From assembly GCA_034190875.2 (NCBI GenBank), contig CM067345.1, positions 20,990,951 to 21,054,950 of the forward strand: DNA of 64,000 nt, in the 5' to 3' direction. This document shows positions 1 to 12,532 of this stretch, piece by piece. Positions within the stretch are counted from its first letter, which is position 1. The number at the start of each line of letters is the position of its first letter. The notes beneath the pieces were generated by a model. The model worked only from the letters and a program-made list of their open reading frames with translations, did no database searches and was not told the origin of the DNA. The translations under genes were made by a program, and so were the position numbers. Source of the stretch: Urechis unicinctus. Lineage: Eukaryota; Annelida; Polychaeta; Xenopneusta; Urechidae.

Positions 1-1675
1 CGCGACATAGGTGCACAATTTCGACAAATTTAAGTATGATGTTACAAATGGGTGAGGTTTTTTTTTAGATTAAATGGTAATGTTTTGTCGTATTTTGTTG
101 TCCAATCATCTCATGTTAGTCCCGTGAGCCCGTATCAGGGTCAACCTTGCCTTGACTCAACACGGCTGCGCACGCTCGCAACCACTGCTGATCGTGCGTT
201 GTCAAACAAAGTCGATTTTCGTTCATTTATCAATCAGGCCCCGAAAATCCATCTATATACGGGGATAATTCAAGTATAGTGGAACACTTTGGTCAAGTTT
301 ATTTTCGAATCGATTGCAGATGTTTTGTCGAATTTTAAACTTTAAAATGTTCGATTTTGTCATGCCCGTGCCGGGACATTCAGGGACGTATATGACCTTG
401 CAACCTCTGTTCACTCAAAACCATTGAGACTCCCAAAACTTTCCCCTGCTCGTTTGACTCATTATGTTCTATTATTGCACCGTTAAAACGATTTTCACCA
501 CATGCAATGGTTGGGGACTAAGTTTCAAAGGATCCAGATCCCGTGAAACAAATCAAGGGCTTAAAAATAGAATTGGCATATGCTCGCTGAGGACAGTTTT
601 TGCATGAAAAACCACCAAGACACGCACCACTTTGCGCTGTGAATCCAACGGATTGCACAAGTCCGATTTGAAGTAACAGCGACACAAATTCAGAGAAGAG
701 TATAGTCTCAAGTATTAGAGCATTACGAACGAGGAAAATACTAATGGATCAAACCTATGTGGGCTTATATAAGTTTTTTATTTTTCTTCTTGGTTTTATC
801 GCATTCAAATAACACATGTGTCGCATGAACATGCTAGGCGTCTATACGATATACATTAATAGCTAGGCGTGCGTAATAATTGATTTGTGCTGTCAGAACA
901 AGCAAGGTGCCATTTCGGCGTTTTCAAGGCAAAAATCATCAGCGCGTTCTCGAGTGTCTTTCTGGCGCAAATATTTCATTTGGTTTCATTCGCATGAACG
1001 GTTTTGTTAAGCTCAGTCCATGTTAGCCACATGCAGGACACCCTTAACCTGTAAACTTTTAGAAAGATATAATTACTTTAATTTCCGAAAAAAGTATATT
1101 ACCTCAAATTACGATCAATGTCAAATGGTACGAAACAAGTTATTGAAATCTAATTTTTATTTCGATATTTTCAATGCCAGAAGAAACTGACAATGTAAAA
1201 ATCAGACTGCTTAAGGTGGTTTTCAAAAATGCGCTTTTATTGTGGATTTTTTTAGCGAATTTGATAAAACGCTTTGACCCGTTATAAACTTATTCCATTA
1301 AGGACAGATTTTGTGGCATACTGAAGCGCTTCTTTGGTATCATCTCGTGATTATAACCCCGGAGACATTCACAGGCGTGATATTCAATATCCGGAACATG
1401 AACTAGTCCCGCAGGCAAGGCTGACTAGGAAACTAGATTTTTCGATAGAAATTGAGAATGAAACAAACCGACATTATAAATAAATCCGTCAATAATCAAG
1501 AGTTTAAATATCCTAGTTGAGTGATTCGATTTAATTCTTTTTCGAATTATAGTATTGAACAAATGTGCATAGGGTTTGTTAAACAATGATATTGGCTTGC
1601 AAATGTCCTACAGGTTTTTTTGAGTTGACACCAGCGGTTTTTGTTTTGTCAGTAAAGATGTTTCTTTGGTCCAAT
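1..1675. other. AT-rich stretch with no recognised feature
   Basis: I see no coding exon, RNA gene or transposon remnant here on either strand. The only open frame of note (52-279, +) has no recognisable domain and no supporting splice structure. Confidence 0.5.
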
Positions 1676-2220
<545 letters not shown>

Positions 2221-5200
2221 TAAATAAATCTATATATGTGTGTGTGTATGTGTGTGCGTGTGCGTGTGCTTGCTTGCACTTTCAGTCAATCAATTTATGA
2301 TTACTAAATGCATCAGCGGGTGGAAAAGCAATGCGCAAGTTAAAAAAAAGCATTCATTGCTTGGCAATCAAAATACATGGTTTGGACTCCATGAAACAGT
2401 TGATATTTATTTATAAGACCAGATATTTATCACACCATGAGAAATTTGTTAATGCGAGTGAATTTTCTAATTACAGCCTCTCCACACAGACACGGCAGCA
2501 TCGAATCGCATTTAAGAAGACACATGCTCATCGTATGAATGTCGATTAGAAAATGTTTCCATCAAGTCAAGTATCTGATCATAGCTGGAACACGGGATCA
2601 GCAGTCATTGCAGAACGCAGGAGTCATTCGTCGCTTTCATCAATGTTTGAGCTTCACCCCGTTGGGGGCGTGGCGGTGGGAGCAGTAATGTCGGTTCCAC
2701 AGGAAGCACACCGGCCGGCTTGTGTGGCCTCATTGTCATCTGTTTCATCAACGAATCTGACAACAATTTCCGCCCACAGATTTTACGGGAACAAAAATCG
2801 GGCATTATGAGAAGAGAAAACGTATTGGAGATGTCCGCAATTTAAGATGTAAATAGCTCCTATGTTGAAAATGGTAACGCGAAATGAAAACTAATCACCT
2901 GCCACGGTGGTCGTTATAGCGTTCACATGTGCTATCCCCATGTCCGGGTTAGCGCCAGCTCCGCAGCCGTCACAGCCATTACAGCGGAGACAAGTACACC
3001 GACAATGGTGGGGGCAACACGTTTTCCCAGAGCAGCACATAGCGACTACAATCATACAGACGGAAATATGTATATGTGGTACAGAGTGGGAATCATGTAA
3101 CTACAGCAGTTTTGGCGTATCACATGAATATTTATGTAGATTGAGCAAACAGAATTGAAAACAACTTCCGAAACGTTGAATATGCCGCTGCACGATGAGA
3201 TTGATGGCTGACGGGAGAGCAAACAACGTCGTTGAGGAAGAGATTGTGATGGCATAACCACACATTAACTAATCAGTTGATAAACAACTACAAATAGAAC
3301 TGATAAGCAACGCATATTTGGCGCTTTTCTTCCCACTGAAATGATAAGGAACTTATATCCACAACACACTATGCACAACTGTGAAATTCCGGGTCATGTC
3401 ATTGGTGTAAAGCGTCGTAACACGTGAAAACCTGCCAAACTTCACTCGCTTTGGATCATAACCACAAATTTAATCATACATGAAAGCTAATTATTTTTGT
3501 TGGATGCCCGATCGAAGTAAATCCTCTGCATCGCGGCTTTGAATCGATCTTTATTCCCAACAACCGTCTTTATACGCTCTGACTACACGCATGCGCGGTA
3601 ATACACTGTAATATCAGGCGACAAAGAGTTGATAATGATTGACAGAACAGCCAAAGTTGTTACCGAAGTCATACAAACGACAATATAACATGCATTGCTG
3701 TAATATGTATGTGACAAAGGATGGCATGGAAGAGACTGAACGGTAAGGTGGCTATTAGGTGTATGACAGTATAGAAAGAACAAATCAGAGATCTCACAAC
3801 AATATACAACAAACTACATAGAGATCGATCGATCCTAATGCAACTGATAACATATTGGCGAGATTCAAGCCCTTCAAATGAGACCAACTCACACAATACG
3901 AAAAGGCATTGAAACTTCTGCCCCGCATTGTTATTTCAACACTTGATCGAATTAGTTTTTGTAATAATCAATCGATGCATTATTGACAATCCTATGTTCA
4001 ATTACGTGCTTTTAAACGCAACATTCAGGGTTGTAAATGTGATGTAAGTAATGCTTACCGCCCCGAAGTTGTCGACTCAATCGTTAAAAAGGTGTGCAAG
4101 AGTGATGAAATAAGCAGGTTGTCCCACTCACAGTAAGGTGATCGCTACCATGAGGCAGTATTAAAGACTACTGAAAGCCTATACAAGGCTGCTAATCGAT
4201 AATGCAACAAACCAGCTCTTGGGTACTAGCTGGCTGACGCTATCTGTCTGGTGTCTTCCGTGTGTGTGTGCGTGTGCTTGAATCGACTTGTCGCCCGTCA
4301 AGGGGCAGTATGGCATAACCACGAGTTGGTTTAATCCTGTAAGCTGCCTATTATATCGCCAACTTCAGTCCCACTCCTAGACATACATCGACTTAGGATC
4401 CGACGTGAGGTGACACGTGCCTTTGTCAATGTTATGGTTCACTTTCCCCTGGGTCCGACGTACGTTACATTCGGTTTATATGCGTTGTAAATCCACTATG
4501 AATACGTGTTATTGACAAAGGTTTCAACGTAAAGTGCGCATATAACGCGAAGGTAAATAAACGGTTATACGATGGTCTTAGCAGACTTCAATCCACAAGT
4601 AAATATTGACAAATATAAATCAATAGGTGAGATCTACTGACATAGACTGGTTTACTTGAGGTCAACTACTTGATATAAGCATATAATTGCACAGCTTACA
4701 CAGATTCAATCATCTATAATTCTTGCTCTTCCACAATCCAACCAGCATATTGCGATCACGGGTCCTGGTCATTCATAGGTCTTCCTGTTGTCGGTAAAAT
4801 CGGTGTGAGCAAGCTCTGAAATAGGTCCAATGTTCCTGCAAAAGAAGGTGCAAAAGATTGATGTTCTTGTACAACATCATTCTGTCTGTTGTCAGCATAC
4901 AAGCATGATCATGTTATCATCACAACGATCCTTACCTGCCATCATCACAACATCGCAATTAATGTTCAAAACCACATTAAACCAATTATTTGCAACATCC
5001 GCTGAATACGACGTAGAACGCACATTATGATAACACAATAACATTATGAACATTAAGTTACGCAGTGTATGTGAGTCAAGGGCATTTAGAGTTGCACGCA
5101 CATGGGATTTATTCTCCAAAATGGCATCTGAACATTCAGAACCTTTTAAATGACTGTGGTTTATCAAATATATGAAAATATCCGAGACTTTGTAGCAATG

Positions 5201-6080
5201 AATGGTTGAAACATTCAGTTGAACGTGTATTTCAAAACAACTTTATTCAGAAGTGGCATTTCAGACAACACCTCTTGAGATTTATATGTACTTCATGAGA
5301 AATAATGTAAATTGGAGAAATATTTATTTCTAGATGACATTATATTTGTAACTCTAGAAGTAATAATAGAACATTCAGAGGTATTCCAAAATACTGAAGA
5401 TTTGGCAGTCTATATAAGTCACATAGCTTGGGAGATGAATAGCATGTGTAAATAGGATGCAGCCATCCTAATATTTTGAGTAAATAGAAAGAAATACATG
5501 CAATTTTTTTATCAACCAGTTGATGTATGTTCAAACTAGTGCAATTATTTCATGATACAATTGTCAGAAATTCATGTAGAATTAGGTGCCGTCTATAAAT
5601 AATTATGTAACTGTTTATAAACGGACAGGGTTAGTAAGGTTCCAGTTTTATCATAATTGTTATCTACATTGAAATGCCATTTTTACCCCCGTACCAGTAG
5701 GACACTCCGTCTTATTTGTGCTGGTTTTTTTTACCCCATACCTTTGTACTTTGGTCTTAGTCAATAAATATGGTATGTTATGTTACAGAAATGGGAACTG
5801 GAACGAGCTCACAGGTTCGGCCGGACCGGTACCTGACATTAGATATCGCTCGACCGGGCAGTCATTGCTCACAAATCATCATGTGTTCGGGGAGAGAAAA
5901 CAATTAGCTGTATATAAGAGGGATCCAATTAACGATATGTAGTATAAATTATTTGAGTCCTCATGACCATACCGCTCGTGATTATCGAACCCAAGTAGTT
6001 TTCCTTTACCATAAGATATGCGATCATGATTAAGTTGTCGTGATAATGACAGGAGTATGAGATAATACTTAAACATCCTG
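2221..6080. other. Intergenic sequence without recognised genes
   Basis: Short open frames occur on both strands but none shows a known domain, codon-like continuity or paired splice sites. A short TG-rich tract sits near 2237-2270. The right edge is fixed by the CTG target duplication of the Harbinger element (6078-6080). Confidence 0.45.
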
Positions 6081-6105
6081 GGGATCGTTTCACTAACAAC
6101 TCGTA
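6081..6105 (+). repeat. Left terminal inverted repeat of the Harbinger element
   Basis: The 25-bp sequence is the exact reverse complement of 16766-16790. It is preceded by CTG at 6078-6080. The motif GTTTCACTAA recurs further in at 6161-6170 beside a TCGTACGAG palindrome, so the subterminal region repeats pieces of the TIR. Confidence 0.95.
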
Positions 6106-6260
6106 TATTTACGAACTTTTTCAATGTGAGCGAAATCGGGTACGAGAATTTAGATTTTGCGTTTCACTAACATTCTCGTACGAGAATTCCGTCTAGCCAA
6201 AACGCTCACATCTGAAAATGCTCGTACGAGGGAAATTGCTCACGCGAGACTTTTTGAGTG
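6106..6260. other. Left subterminal repeats of the Harbinger element
   Basis: The stretch contains repeated short motifs: GTTTCACTAA, several (T)CGTACGAG palindromes and GAGC/GCTC-type hexamers. The same motifs occur in opposite orientation at the right end. Such arrays are typical places for transposase or Myb-partner binding; that role is inferred. Confidence 0.6.
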
Positions 6261-6291
6261 CAACATTTCAAAAGACACACTGGTAAACATG

Positions 6292-6314
6292 GCAGACGAC
6301 GGAACACGACGGTA
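6292..6314 (+). other. Possible first coding exon of the Myb/SANT gene (weak)
   Basis: An ATG opens an eight-residue peptide (MADDGTRR) just inside the left TIR and runs into a GGTAACA donor-like sequence. Its position would suit the start of the Harbinger Myb/SANT gene, whose known exons begin at 12533 without a start codon. The intron phase does not match the next recognised exon, so either another exon lies between or this is chance. Confidence 0.2.
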
Positions 6315-6996
6315 ACACGACAATTGTAACTTAACTCAATATATCAATATTTTTTCTCTACGACAATTTGTAACAAATAGTAACGTGACTCAATATATCA
6401 ATGTTCATACTTCAATAATACGACTTATATTCAGCTTGAAACATTTCTCTGCAAATAGTATCAGCGTGACTATACACGCCCCTTGACGCAGACAATTGTT
6501 CTGTGATCGCTTAAGAAACTTATAATCGACGTTTACATTTCGTGGTATAGTTGCATGTCAGCTTGACAGCTGTTAGCTCTGGGCGGTTTAGACGGTATCG
6601 CATGGCACCCTCCTCTCCGCCAATCAGAGTTCGTCAAACACAGTCGGTCGTTTTCCTCATATTGGGTTGAAACGCACATTTTGCACATAGCGATAACTGC
6701 AACCGTGTCGCAATATCACCGAGAAACAACTTCACCTGAGATGGTCCCTCACTGAGCACCGCGGCTCTAGCATGGCAACACTACGGAGGTTCTTAATATC
6801 ACGCACTCTTTACAAGTGCAATAACGAAGGTTTTCTCAAGAATCATTTGCTTGCCAGCCGCTAATGTGGTTGCGTAGCGCTCATCGGGAAGTCACGGTAT
6901 TACCCCATCTCCCCGGAATCATGCTGAGGCGCGAAATTGTAACACCTGCCGAGCCGAGTCTTCTGCGCTACAGTGTTGCTAACTTCAGCAACGGCG

Positions 6997-7617
6997 AGCT
7001 TCCTCGTCCTTCTGCGTCACGGGATCTTTCGTCTTTGAACGCACGCCTATTCCTTCGCCTATTAGTTCCTTTGTTCGTTTTTCCAATGAATTCTGAAATG
7101 TCTTGAACGTCATGTCCTCCTTCTTAAATAAGCGACATTATAACCATACTCTTCTATGAGATGTCGCTGAATTCCAGCTGAAAGACCTCGAAGAGAACCG
7201 GGTGGATAGGGCGATCCATCTCGACGTTTAGTTTCGCATATGAATCTTGCAAGCCAGTAGTCTAGTTGCTGGAACGAAGCTTGCCCAAATTCGGGAATAG
7301 GTCCATTAGGGTCCCTAAACAGTTTCCGGCTGGGTCTGCCTCCAATCCCGCCAGTCTTTGAATACACTCACAGCCCAACTTTCACATCTTCTAGTGTTTC
7401 TTGGCACCCTGTTCTTCAATGATTCTTTAAATTTGTCTGATGTCAGCGGGGTGCTGATCCGACCAGCATAGGAAGCTTCGCTAATTTCCCATTTATTATC
7501 TGAAAATAGATCCATGGGAGCACCGAACGCACCATCAGGAACACTAAAATCCGTCTCAATATCACTGGCTTCCAAAAAAGATAAATCTCCGAGATCTCCT
7601 ATGGTTGAAACCATCAT
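6997..7617 (-). pseudogene. Crypton-type tyrosine-recombinase (DUF3504-like) fragment
   Basis: The minus-strand frames read as the N-terminal and core-binding part of the DUF3504 family, the domesticated Crypton recombinases related to KIAA1958, QRICH1 and ZMYM proteins. Diagnostic stretches are VPRNTRRCESWAVSVFKDW (about 7400-7350), LDYWLARFICETKRRDGSPY (about 7265-7205), a GLSAGIQRHL block, and FKTFQNSLEKRTKELIGEGI followed by a K-DPVTQKDEEA tail (about 7105-6997). These lie in three different frames, so at least two one-base shifts separate them. Beyond 6997 the catalytic C-terminal half with the R..HxxR..Y residues is not readable. It lies between the left Harbinger TIR and the LINE. It could be a Crypton that inserted into the transposon or a captured host exon. 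The family assignment is from memory of conserved words, not a search. Confidence 0.75.
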
Positions 7618-7772
7618 GGCAAGCAGCTGAGGCCGAATGTTGGTTTAAGGGACTACCTCTCATATTTACAGGTCCCACGCAGATACCTTACATAACATAG
7701 GTTCACTCTAATTATCGTCATTAGGAGACAGCGTCGTGCTTGATTATCGCGTGTAGGTGCCATCGCGATAAG

Positions 7773-7875
7773 TATGTTATCGCATGGTCACGCGGATGAT
7801 ATGGTGAAAGACACTCGGACGCTCCGCGTCCTCGTGTTCTTTCCCCATATCACCCACGTGACCATGCGATAACTA
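7773..7875. repeat. Long imperfect hairpin at the 3' edge of the LINE
   Basis: Arms of about 47-49 bases (7775-7821 and 7827-7875) pair with few mismatches around a loop of about five bases. The outer arm reads GTTATCGCATGGTCACG. It lies directly after the 3' end of the minus-strand LINE coding region. It could be the LINE 3' terminal structure or a separate palindromic MITE. A smaller inverted repeat (ATTATCGCG / TCGCGATAA) sits just outside at 7743-7771. Confidence 0.8.
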
Positions 7876-7912
7876 ACACAAACCACTGCTGGAGGCATGC
7901 CCGGGGGAAAGA

Positions 7913-10745
7913 TCAGGGGTCGGACGGAAGGTCGTATTGGTGGGCGGTCCAGAGGCGGTCAAGGCGTGCCTTGAAAGAGTTGACGGAGGGGGCTGTGGCC
8001 ACACCCTCGGGGAGAGAGTTCCAGTCGGATACCACTCTCTGAGAGAAGAAGTTCGTCCTGCATAGGCGGGTGCTGCGTTGCTTGAAAATCTTGAGGGCAT
8101 GACCGCGGGTGCCTGGTACTGGTGCTCGCTCGAAAAAGTCAGATATTTGCAATCGATCGATTTCATGCATGATTTTATATGTCTGAATCATGTCTCCTCG
8201 GCGGCGCCGGTAGTGGAGGCTTGGGAGTTTTAGGTGGCGTAGCCTATCTGGGTAGCTTAAATCCCTTATCCCGGGTACTAGCTTAGTGGCTCGTCTCTGC
8301 ACCCTTTCTATCAATTCTTTGTCCGTCTTGAGTAGGGGCCCCCACACCGTGTTGCAGTATTCTAAATGAGGGCGGACGTATGCCTTGTGGAGCAGGGGCA
8401 GCGAGACTTCATCCAAAACGTAAAACGATCTCTTGATGACAGCGAGGATGCTGCTGGCCTTCTTCGCCGCTGTGGCAGTCTGATGGCGAAACTTGAGATC
8501 CACATCAACGATTACCCCCGAGGTCGCGTTCATCTTGTACGGGCTCGATCGCCGAAGTGCCGATGTGGTAACTGTAGCCTGGGTTGTTCGGACCTATATG
8601 CAGCACCTTGCATTTGAGGCGGTTGAATGGCAACTGCCATGTGGCGGACCAGCTATCGAGTCGGTCGATGTCGTCTTGGATGCTATCCTGGTCGGCTTGG
8701 GATGCAATGGGGCGGCTTATCTTCGAATCATCGGCAAAGAGGTGGCAGAAGTTAACGGTGCAGTCTGGGAGGTCGTTAATGAAGATGACGAATAGGACCG
8801 GCCCGAGGACCGATCCCTGTGGCATTCCACTCGTCACAGGACGCCATGATGACAGCTGGTCATTGACTACTACTCGCTGGCGCCGATTTGCGAGGAACTT
8901 CTTGATCCATTGGTGGCAGGCGCCGTCGATGCCGTAAGCTGTTAGCTTGCTGAGAAGGCGGCCGTGGGGGACGGAGTCGAATGCTTTGGCGAAATCGAGG
9001 TATATGCAGTCGACGCACTTGCCATGGTCGAGGGCGTCGGTCCAGGCTTCGAGGGTTGATAAGAGTTGTGTTGCGCAGGAGCGGCCTGGCACAAAACCAT
9101 GTTGTTCATCTGCGAAGAGATTGTTTCGGCTCATATGGTTAATGATTGCGTCGCGTATTATTGACTCGAGAACCCTCGATCCCAGAGCGGTGAGGCTAAC
9201 TGGGCGGTAGTTGCACGGCGATCTCCTGGAGCCCTTCTTATGGATTGGGGTGACATGGCCTACTCTCCATTCAGCGGGGAAGTCGGAAGCAGTAAGGGAC
9301 AGTTCGAAACACTTCTTGAGGGGGGTGGTCAGTCCGGAGGAGCATTCCTTGAGGATGCGGGGGTGCCATCCGTCGGGCCCAGGGGATTTACCAGGCGAGA
9401 GTTTCTTCAGCTTCTCTTCGATTTTCTTCTCCGAGACTTCGATGTTGGACAGTGGATAGTCGACCGGGCGGTGTGGAAGAGTCGGGGGATGGGACAGGTC
9501 TTCAACAGTGAATACCGATGCGAAGAAAGTGTCTCCGCTTTACCATAGTCGGAGCTGGCGATGGTTCCGTCCTCGCGGATGAGATCGTCAACCTTAGATC
9601 GGTCTTAAGCCTCGAGTTGATGTACCTCCAGATGGACTTTGGGTTGTGTTTCGCGTCATCAACAATACGGCGTTCGAAGTCGGTACGGAGTCGACGGGAG
9701 AGCGATCGCAGTGCATTCCTGACCTTTTTGTAGCTAACATAGTCAGATTGGTTATGGGACTCACAATATGTGTGCCAGAGTGCTTTCTTGGTTTTCCGCA
9801 TACGATCGACCTCGGGGGTGGTGTACAACTGCTTCCTAGAGCGCTTGGGGGCTGAGCGGGGGATGCATTCGGTGGTGGCGGTATCGAAGTGTTGGCAAGA
9901 CGGGTCCAGGCTTCCTGCGCACTTGGACATTCGAGTTCAGTGTCCCAGTCGACTGCTTGAAGCATGCCCGTGAGCCGGGGGTAGTCACCCCTATTTAGGT
10001 TGAAACGGCGCTGGTCGGAGACTGCTGGCGTGGGGTAGCAAATGATGTTGAACTTGAGACATATGTGATCACTTTTCCATAGGGGGGGGGGGGGGGGGGC
10101 TATACTCGAGGGCAGATATGATGTCTTCTTCGGTAAGTATCAGGTCCAGTATGCTTGGCCTATGACCTTGGCGAAAGCGGGTTGGCTCCAAGACATGCTG
10201 AGTCAAGAAGAGGTCTTGGACAGTGTTGAGGAACTGTTGGGAGTGGTGGGTTACTGGTGCATTCGCAACACAAGCATCCCAGTCGATCTCTCTCATATTG
10301 AAGTCACCGACTATCACTAGATGGGTGGGCTTCAATTTTGAAGCTTGATGGAGTAGGCATGAGAGGCTGGTGTTATTGTCCGCTGTGGATCGGGGGCTGC
10401 GGTAGATGCAACCGAGAAGAAGTTCCTCCTGGCCTCTTAACTTAACGCGAACCCACAAATGTTCTTGGAGACTTGTGTTGGGAATCTCGACTGTCGAAGC
10501 TTTCAGGCTCTGCTTGGTGTATATTGCTATGCCTCGGACACTGGGCATATGTGCAGGGTCAAAGTTCAGGAAACAATCGTAACCGGGGAGGCTGAGGAGA
10601 GCGGGAGCGATCGCGTGCCGCAGTGCCTTGGGAACGACTTCGGTTATAGCGATGATGCCGGGTTCGTCGCCCTTTATGGCGTCGGAAAGGTCGTCCCTTT
10701 TGTTAAGAAACTGGTCTGCATTTGTGTACAGTACAGAGATAGAGT
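7913..10745 (-). pseudogene. LINE ORF2: endonuclease-reverse transcriptase, frame-broken
   Basis: The product would nick target DNA and copy the LINE RNA at the nick. From the N-terminus: an endonuclease start LYTNADQFLNKRDDL near 10740-10700, then GCIYRSPRS and HLVIVGDFN (about 10410-10290) with ILDLILT near 10135; a linker with KSIWRYINSRLKT (about 9640); reverse transcriptase with DEQHGFVPGRSCATQLL (about 9110-9060), YLDFAKAFDSVPHGRLL, GMPQGSVLGP and the catalytic FADDS (about 8740); then the C-terminal QRRATKLV and RRGDMIQTYKI region to the stop at 7913. Frames change near 8520, between about 9134 and 9502, and at the poly-C tract near 10090. Each change is a one-base shift, so the copy cannot be translated as it stands. 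All core motifs are otherwise present, so decay is recent or the shifts are sequencing errors. The overlapping + strand frames are shadows. Confidence 0.85.
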
Positions 10746-11937
10746 TAAGTGTCCTGTCGGAGTTGCCTTTACGGGACTGACTGGTTTGACGGGGGCGGGG
10801 GGCTGGTCAGGTGACGCGGGGTCAATCCTGGGGGATACGTGGCCATCACTCTCATGGCAGTGTTTACGGCATCGGCATCCCAGCCTGCGCAGAAGCCGAT
10901 GCGCAGGTCGGCCTGTCTGTTCCGGCATCGGCTTGGCCTGAGTTATTTGATTAGCGTTGGTGGTGGAGATGGTCTCTGGTGATGTGTTGCCAGAGGATAC
11001 CGTGCTCTGTCGCGCGGGGCTTGTATTTGTGCCTCGCCTGAGGACCATTTTACCGCCTCGGATGAAGATGTTCCTTTCGCCATTGTCGCGCCTGGTCCTC
11101 AGTTCCGCCCTTAGGCGGATACCAGCCTCTCTCTCCTTTGGCGTCTCATCAGGGTGGATGAAGATCCTGTTCCGGTCGACGATGTTCCGTAGAGTGGGTG
11201 CCTGCCTTAGGATGTCGGCCCTGACGTCAGGGTCCTGCAGGGAGATCATGAGGAGGCGGGGCTTCTCTCTTTCGGGTTGGTATCTTCCCATCCGGTGGCA
11301 GTGGGCTATCTCCACACCTGACAATCGCAGGTCCTCCCGGACGATGGCGCTGAAAGCACTAGAGTCGCCCTCTTTGGATCCCGTTTCTGGCATGTTGTGG
11401 ATAACGAGATTTGCCCGTCGTTTCTGTCTTTCCAGCAACTCTTCGGTGGCTGCAACCATGGCTACAACCATCGGCTGGAGTCCATCGAGTCGCGATCAGC
11501 CCCATGATCACTTGCGGCAGTTTGGACTAGTAGTGCTCGACACTGTCTTGTCTGGGTCGGCGTCGCACCGTTTGTGAGGGGATCAGGGATGACACTCGTC
11601 TGTCTCGCGCAGGGTGTCCTTGCAGGGTGCCTTTGCTTTGCGCCTCGACTGCTGATGCCTCACATTCGGTACAGTACCAGTGGAGTGCCGTATACTTTGT
11701 TAGCGCATTTGCCATTGCCTTCGGCACTTTCTGGCATGTAGCACATAGCCACTTTAAGCAGCGCTCGCACTCAAGCAGGGTACTCTTCCCCTTGCATTTT
11801 TCGCAACAATCGTCGTCGTCAGCGACTACTGAGGCTGGGGGGCTGTGAGGAAGTTTGTCCCTACCTTCGTCTTGCTTGTCGCTGATGCGAGACAAAATGC
11901 TGGTATCCATTGCTAAAGGGTTAATCTTCTTGCCCAC
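10674..11937 (-). pseudogene. LINE ORF1: PHD-finger and RNA-binding-like protein, frame-broken
   Basis: The first part (11937-11527) begins MGKKINPLAMDTS and contains a PHD-type finger with spaced cysteines CCEKCKG, LECERC, WLCATCQ, a histidine in LHWYC and a final CTEC. The second part (11471-10674) has a coiled-coil-like start (ATEELLERQKRRANLVIHN) and a domain with HCHRMGRYQPEREKPRLL and RNRIFIHPDETPKEREAGIR, as in ORF1 proteins of CR1/Jockey-type LINEs that bind the element RNA. The two parts are in different frames, so a one-base shift lies between 11527 and 11471. The 3' end overlaps the start of ORF2 by a few dozen bases in another frame. Confidence 0.8.
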
Positions 11938-12532
11938 CCGTCGCTTGTTTACACGAAGTTCGGTCGCTTAACTCGATATGCAGGGTCCACACCAAAAAAG
12001 TGTTATTCCACCAATGCATAAAATGATAATCTATTACTTTGAACAGCAAACTCTACTCTTGGTAATCTTTTTATCTCTGTGAATCCGACAAAACACGTCG
12101 AACACGCGGTGAGCGATATTAGAGTGACTTGCGTCAATTCAGCTTAATTGATGCTTTTATGATTACAATTGTGTAACAGAGCTACAAAATATACAATAAA
12201 CGGTAAGCGAAATGATTTAAGTCAAATGTTCATCGATCAAAACCCAGGGATTCGTCTGATTTTGTCATAAATGTGCCGACTTTTAGCACAAGCCCTGTGT
12301 ATGGATCTCTTTGGTGATGCATTAAGTATGAAAAGAAACAAACACACTTGTTCAGCTGTTATTTTGGTCCCCTTTCAAACAGTTTCGATGTATTACTTAT
12401 TAGGTTGGCAGTGTGCATGCTTGTATGTATGCGATAAATACTAGCTTAGGAAGGAATTCACATTCATCTTAACATCCTTGCGATTTTAAAAATTTCTTGG
12501 AAACTTGTTATTCATATATTGGTGTTTTACAG

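Larger units (their letters stand above)
7876..11990 (-). mobile_element. CR1-like non-LTR retrotransposon (LINE) nested in the Harbinger element
   Basis: The minus strand carries a two-ORF LINE of the Jockey superfamily. ORF1 has a PHD-type zinc finger and an RNA-binding-like domain; ORF2 has an apurinic-type endonuclease, a reverse transcriptase with the FADD box and a long C-terminal tail ending near 7913. The CR1-like call rests on FADDS in the RT and on the tail motif HLEYCNTVW followed by RVQRRATKLV, typical of CR1 elements. The exact 5' boundary (about 11.96-12.0 kb) and target duplication were not resolved. Several one-base frame breaks interrupt both ORFs, one at an 18-base C homopolymer (10082-10099 as G on +). 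Confidence 0.88.

Noticed and set aside
10459..11577. + strand frames of 160 and 206 codons
   Set aside because: They are opposite-strand shadows of LINE ORF1 and ORF2, which have clear domains.
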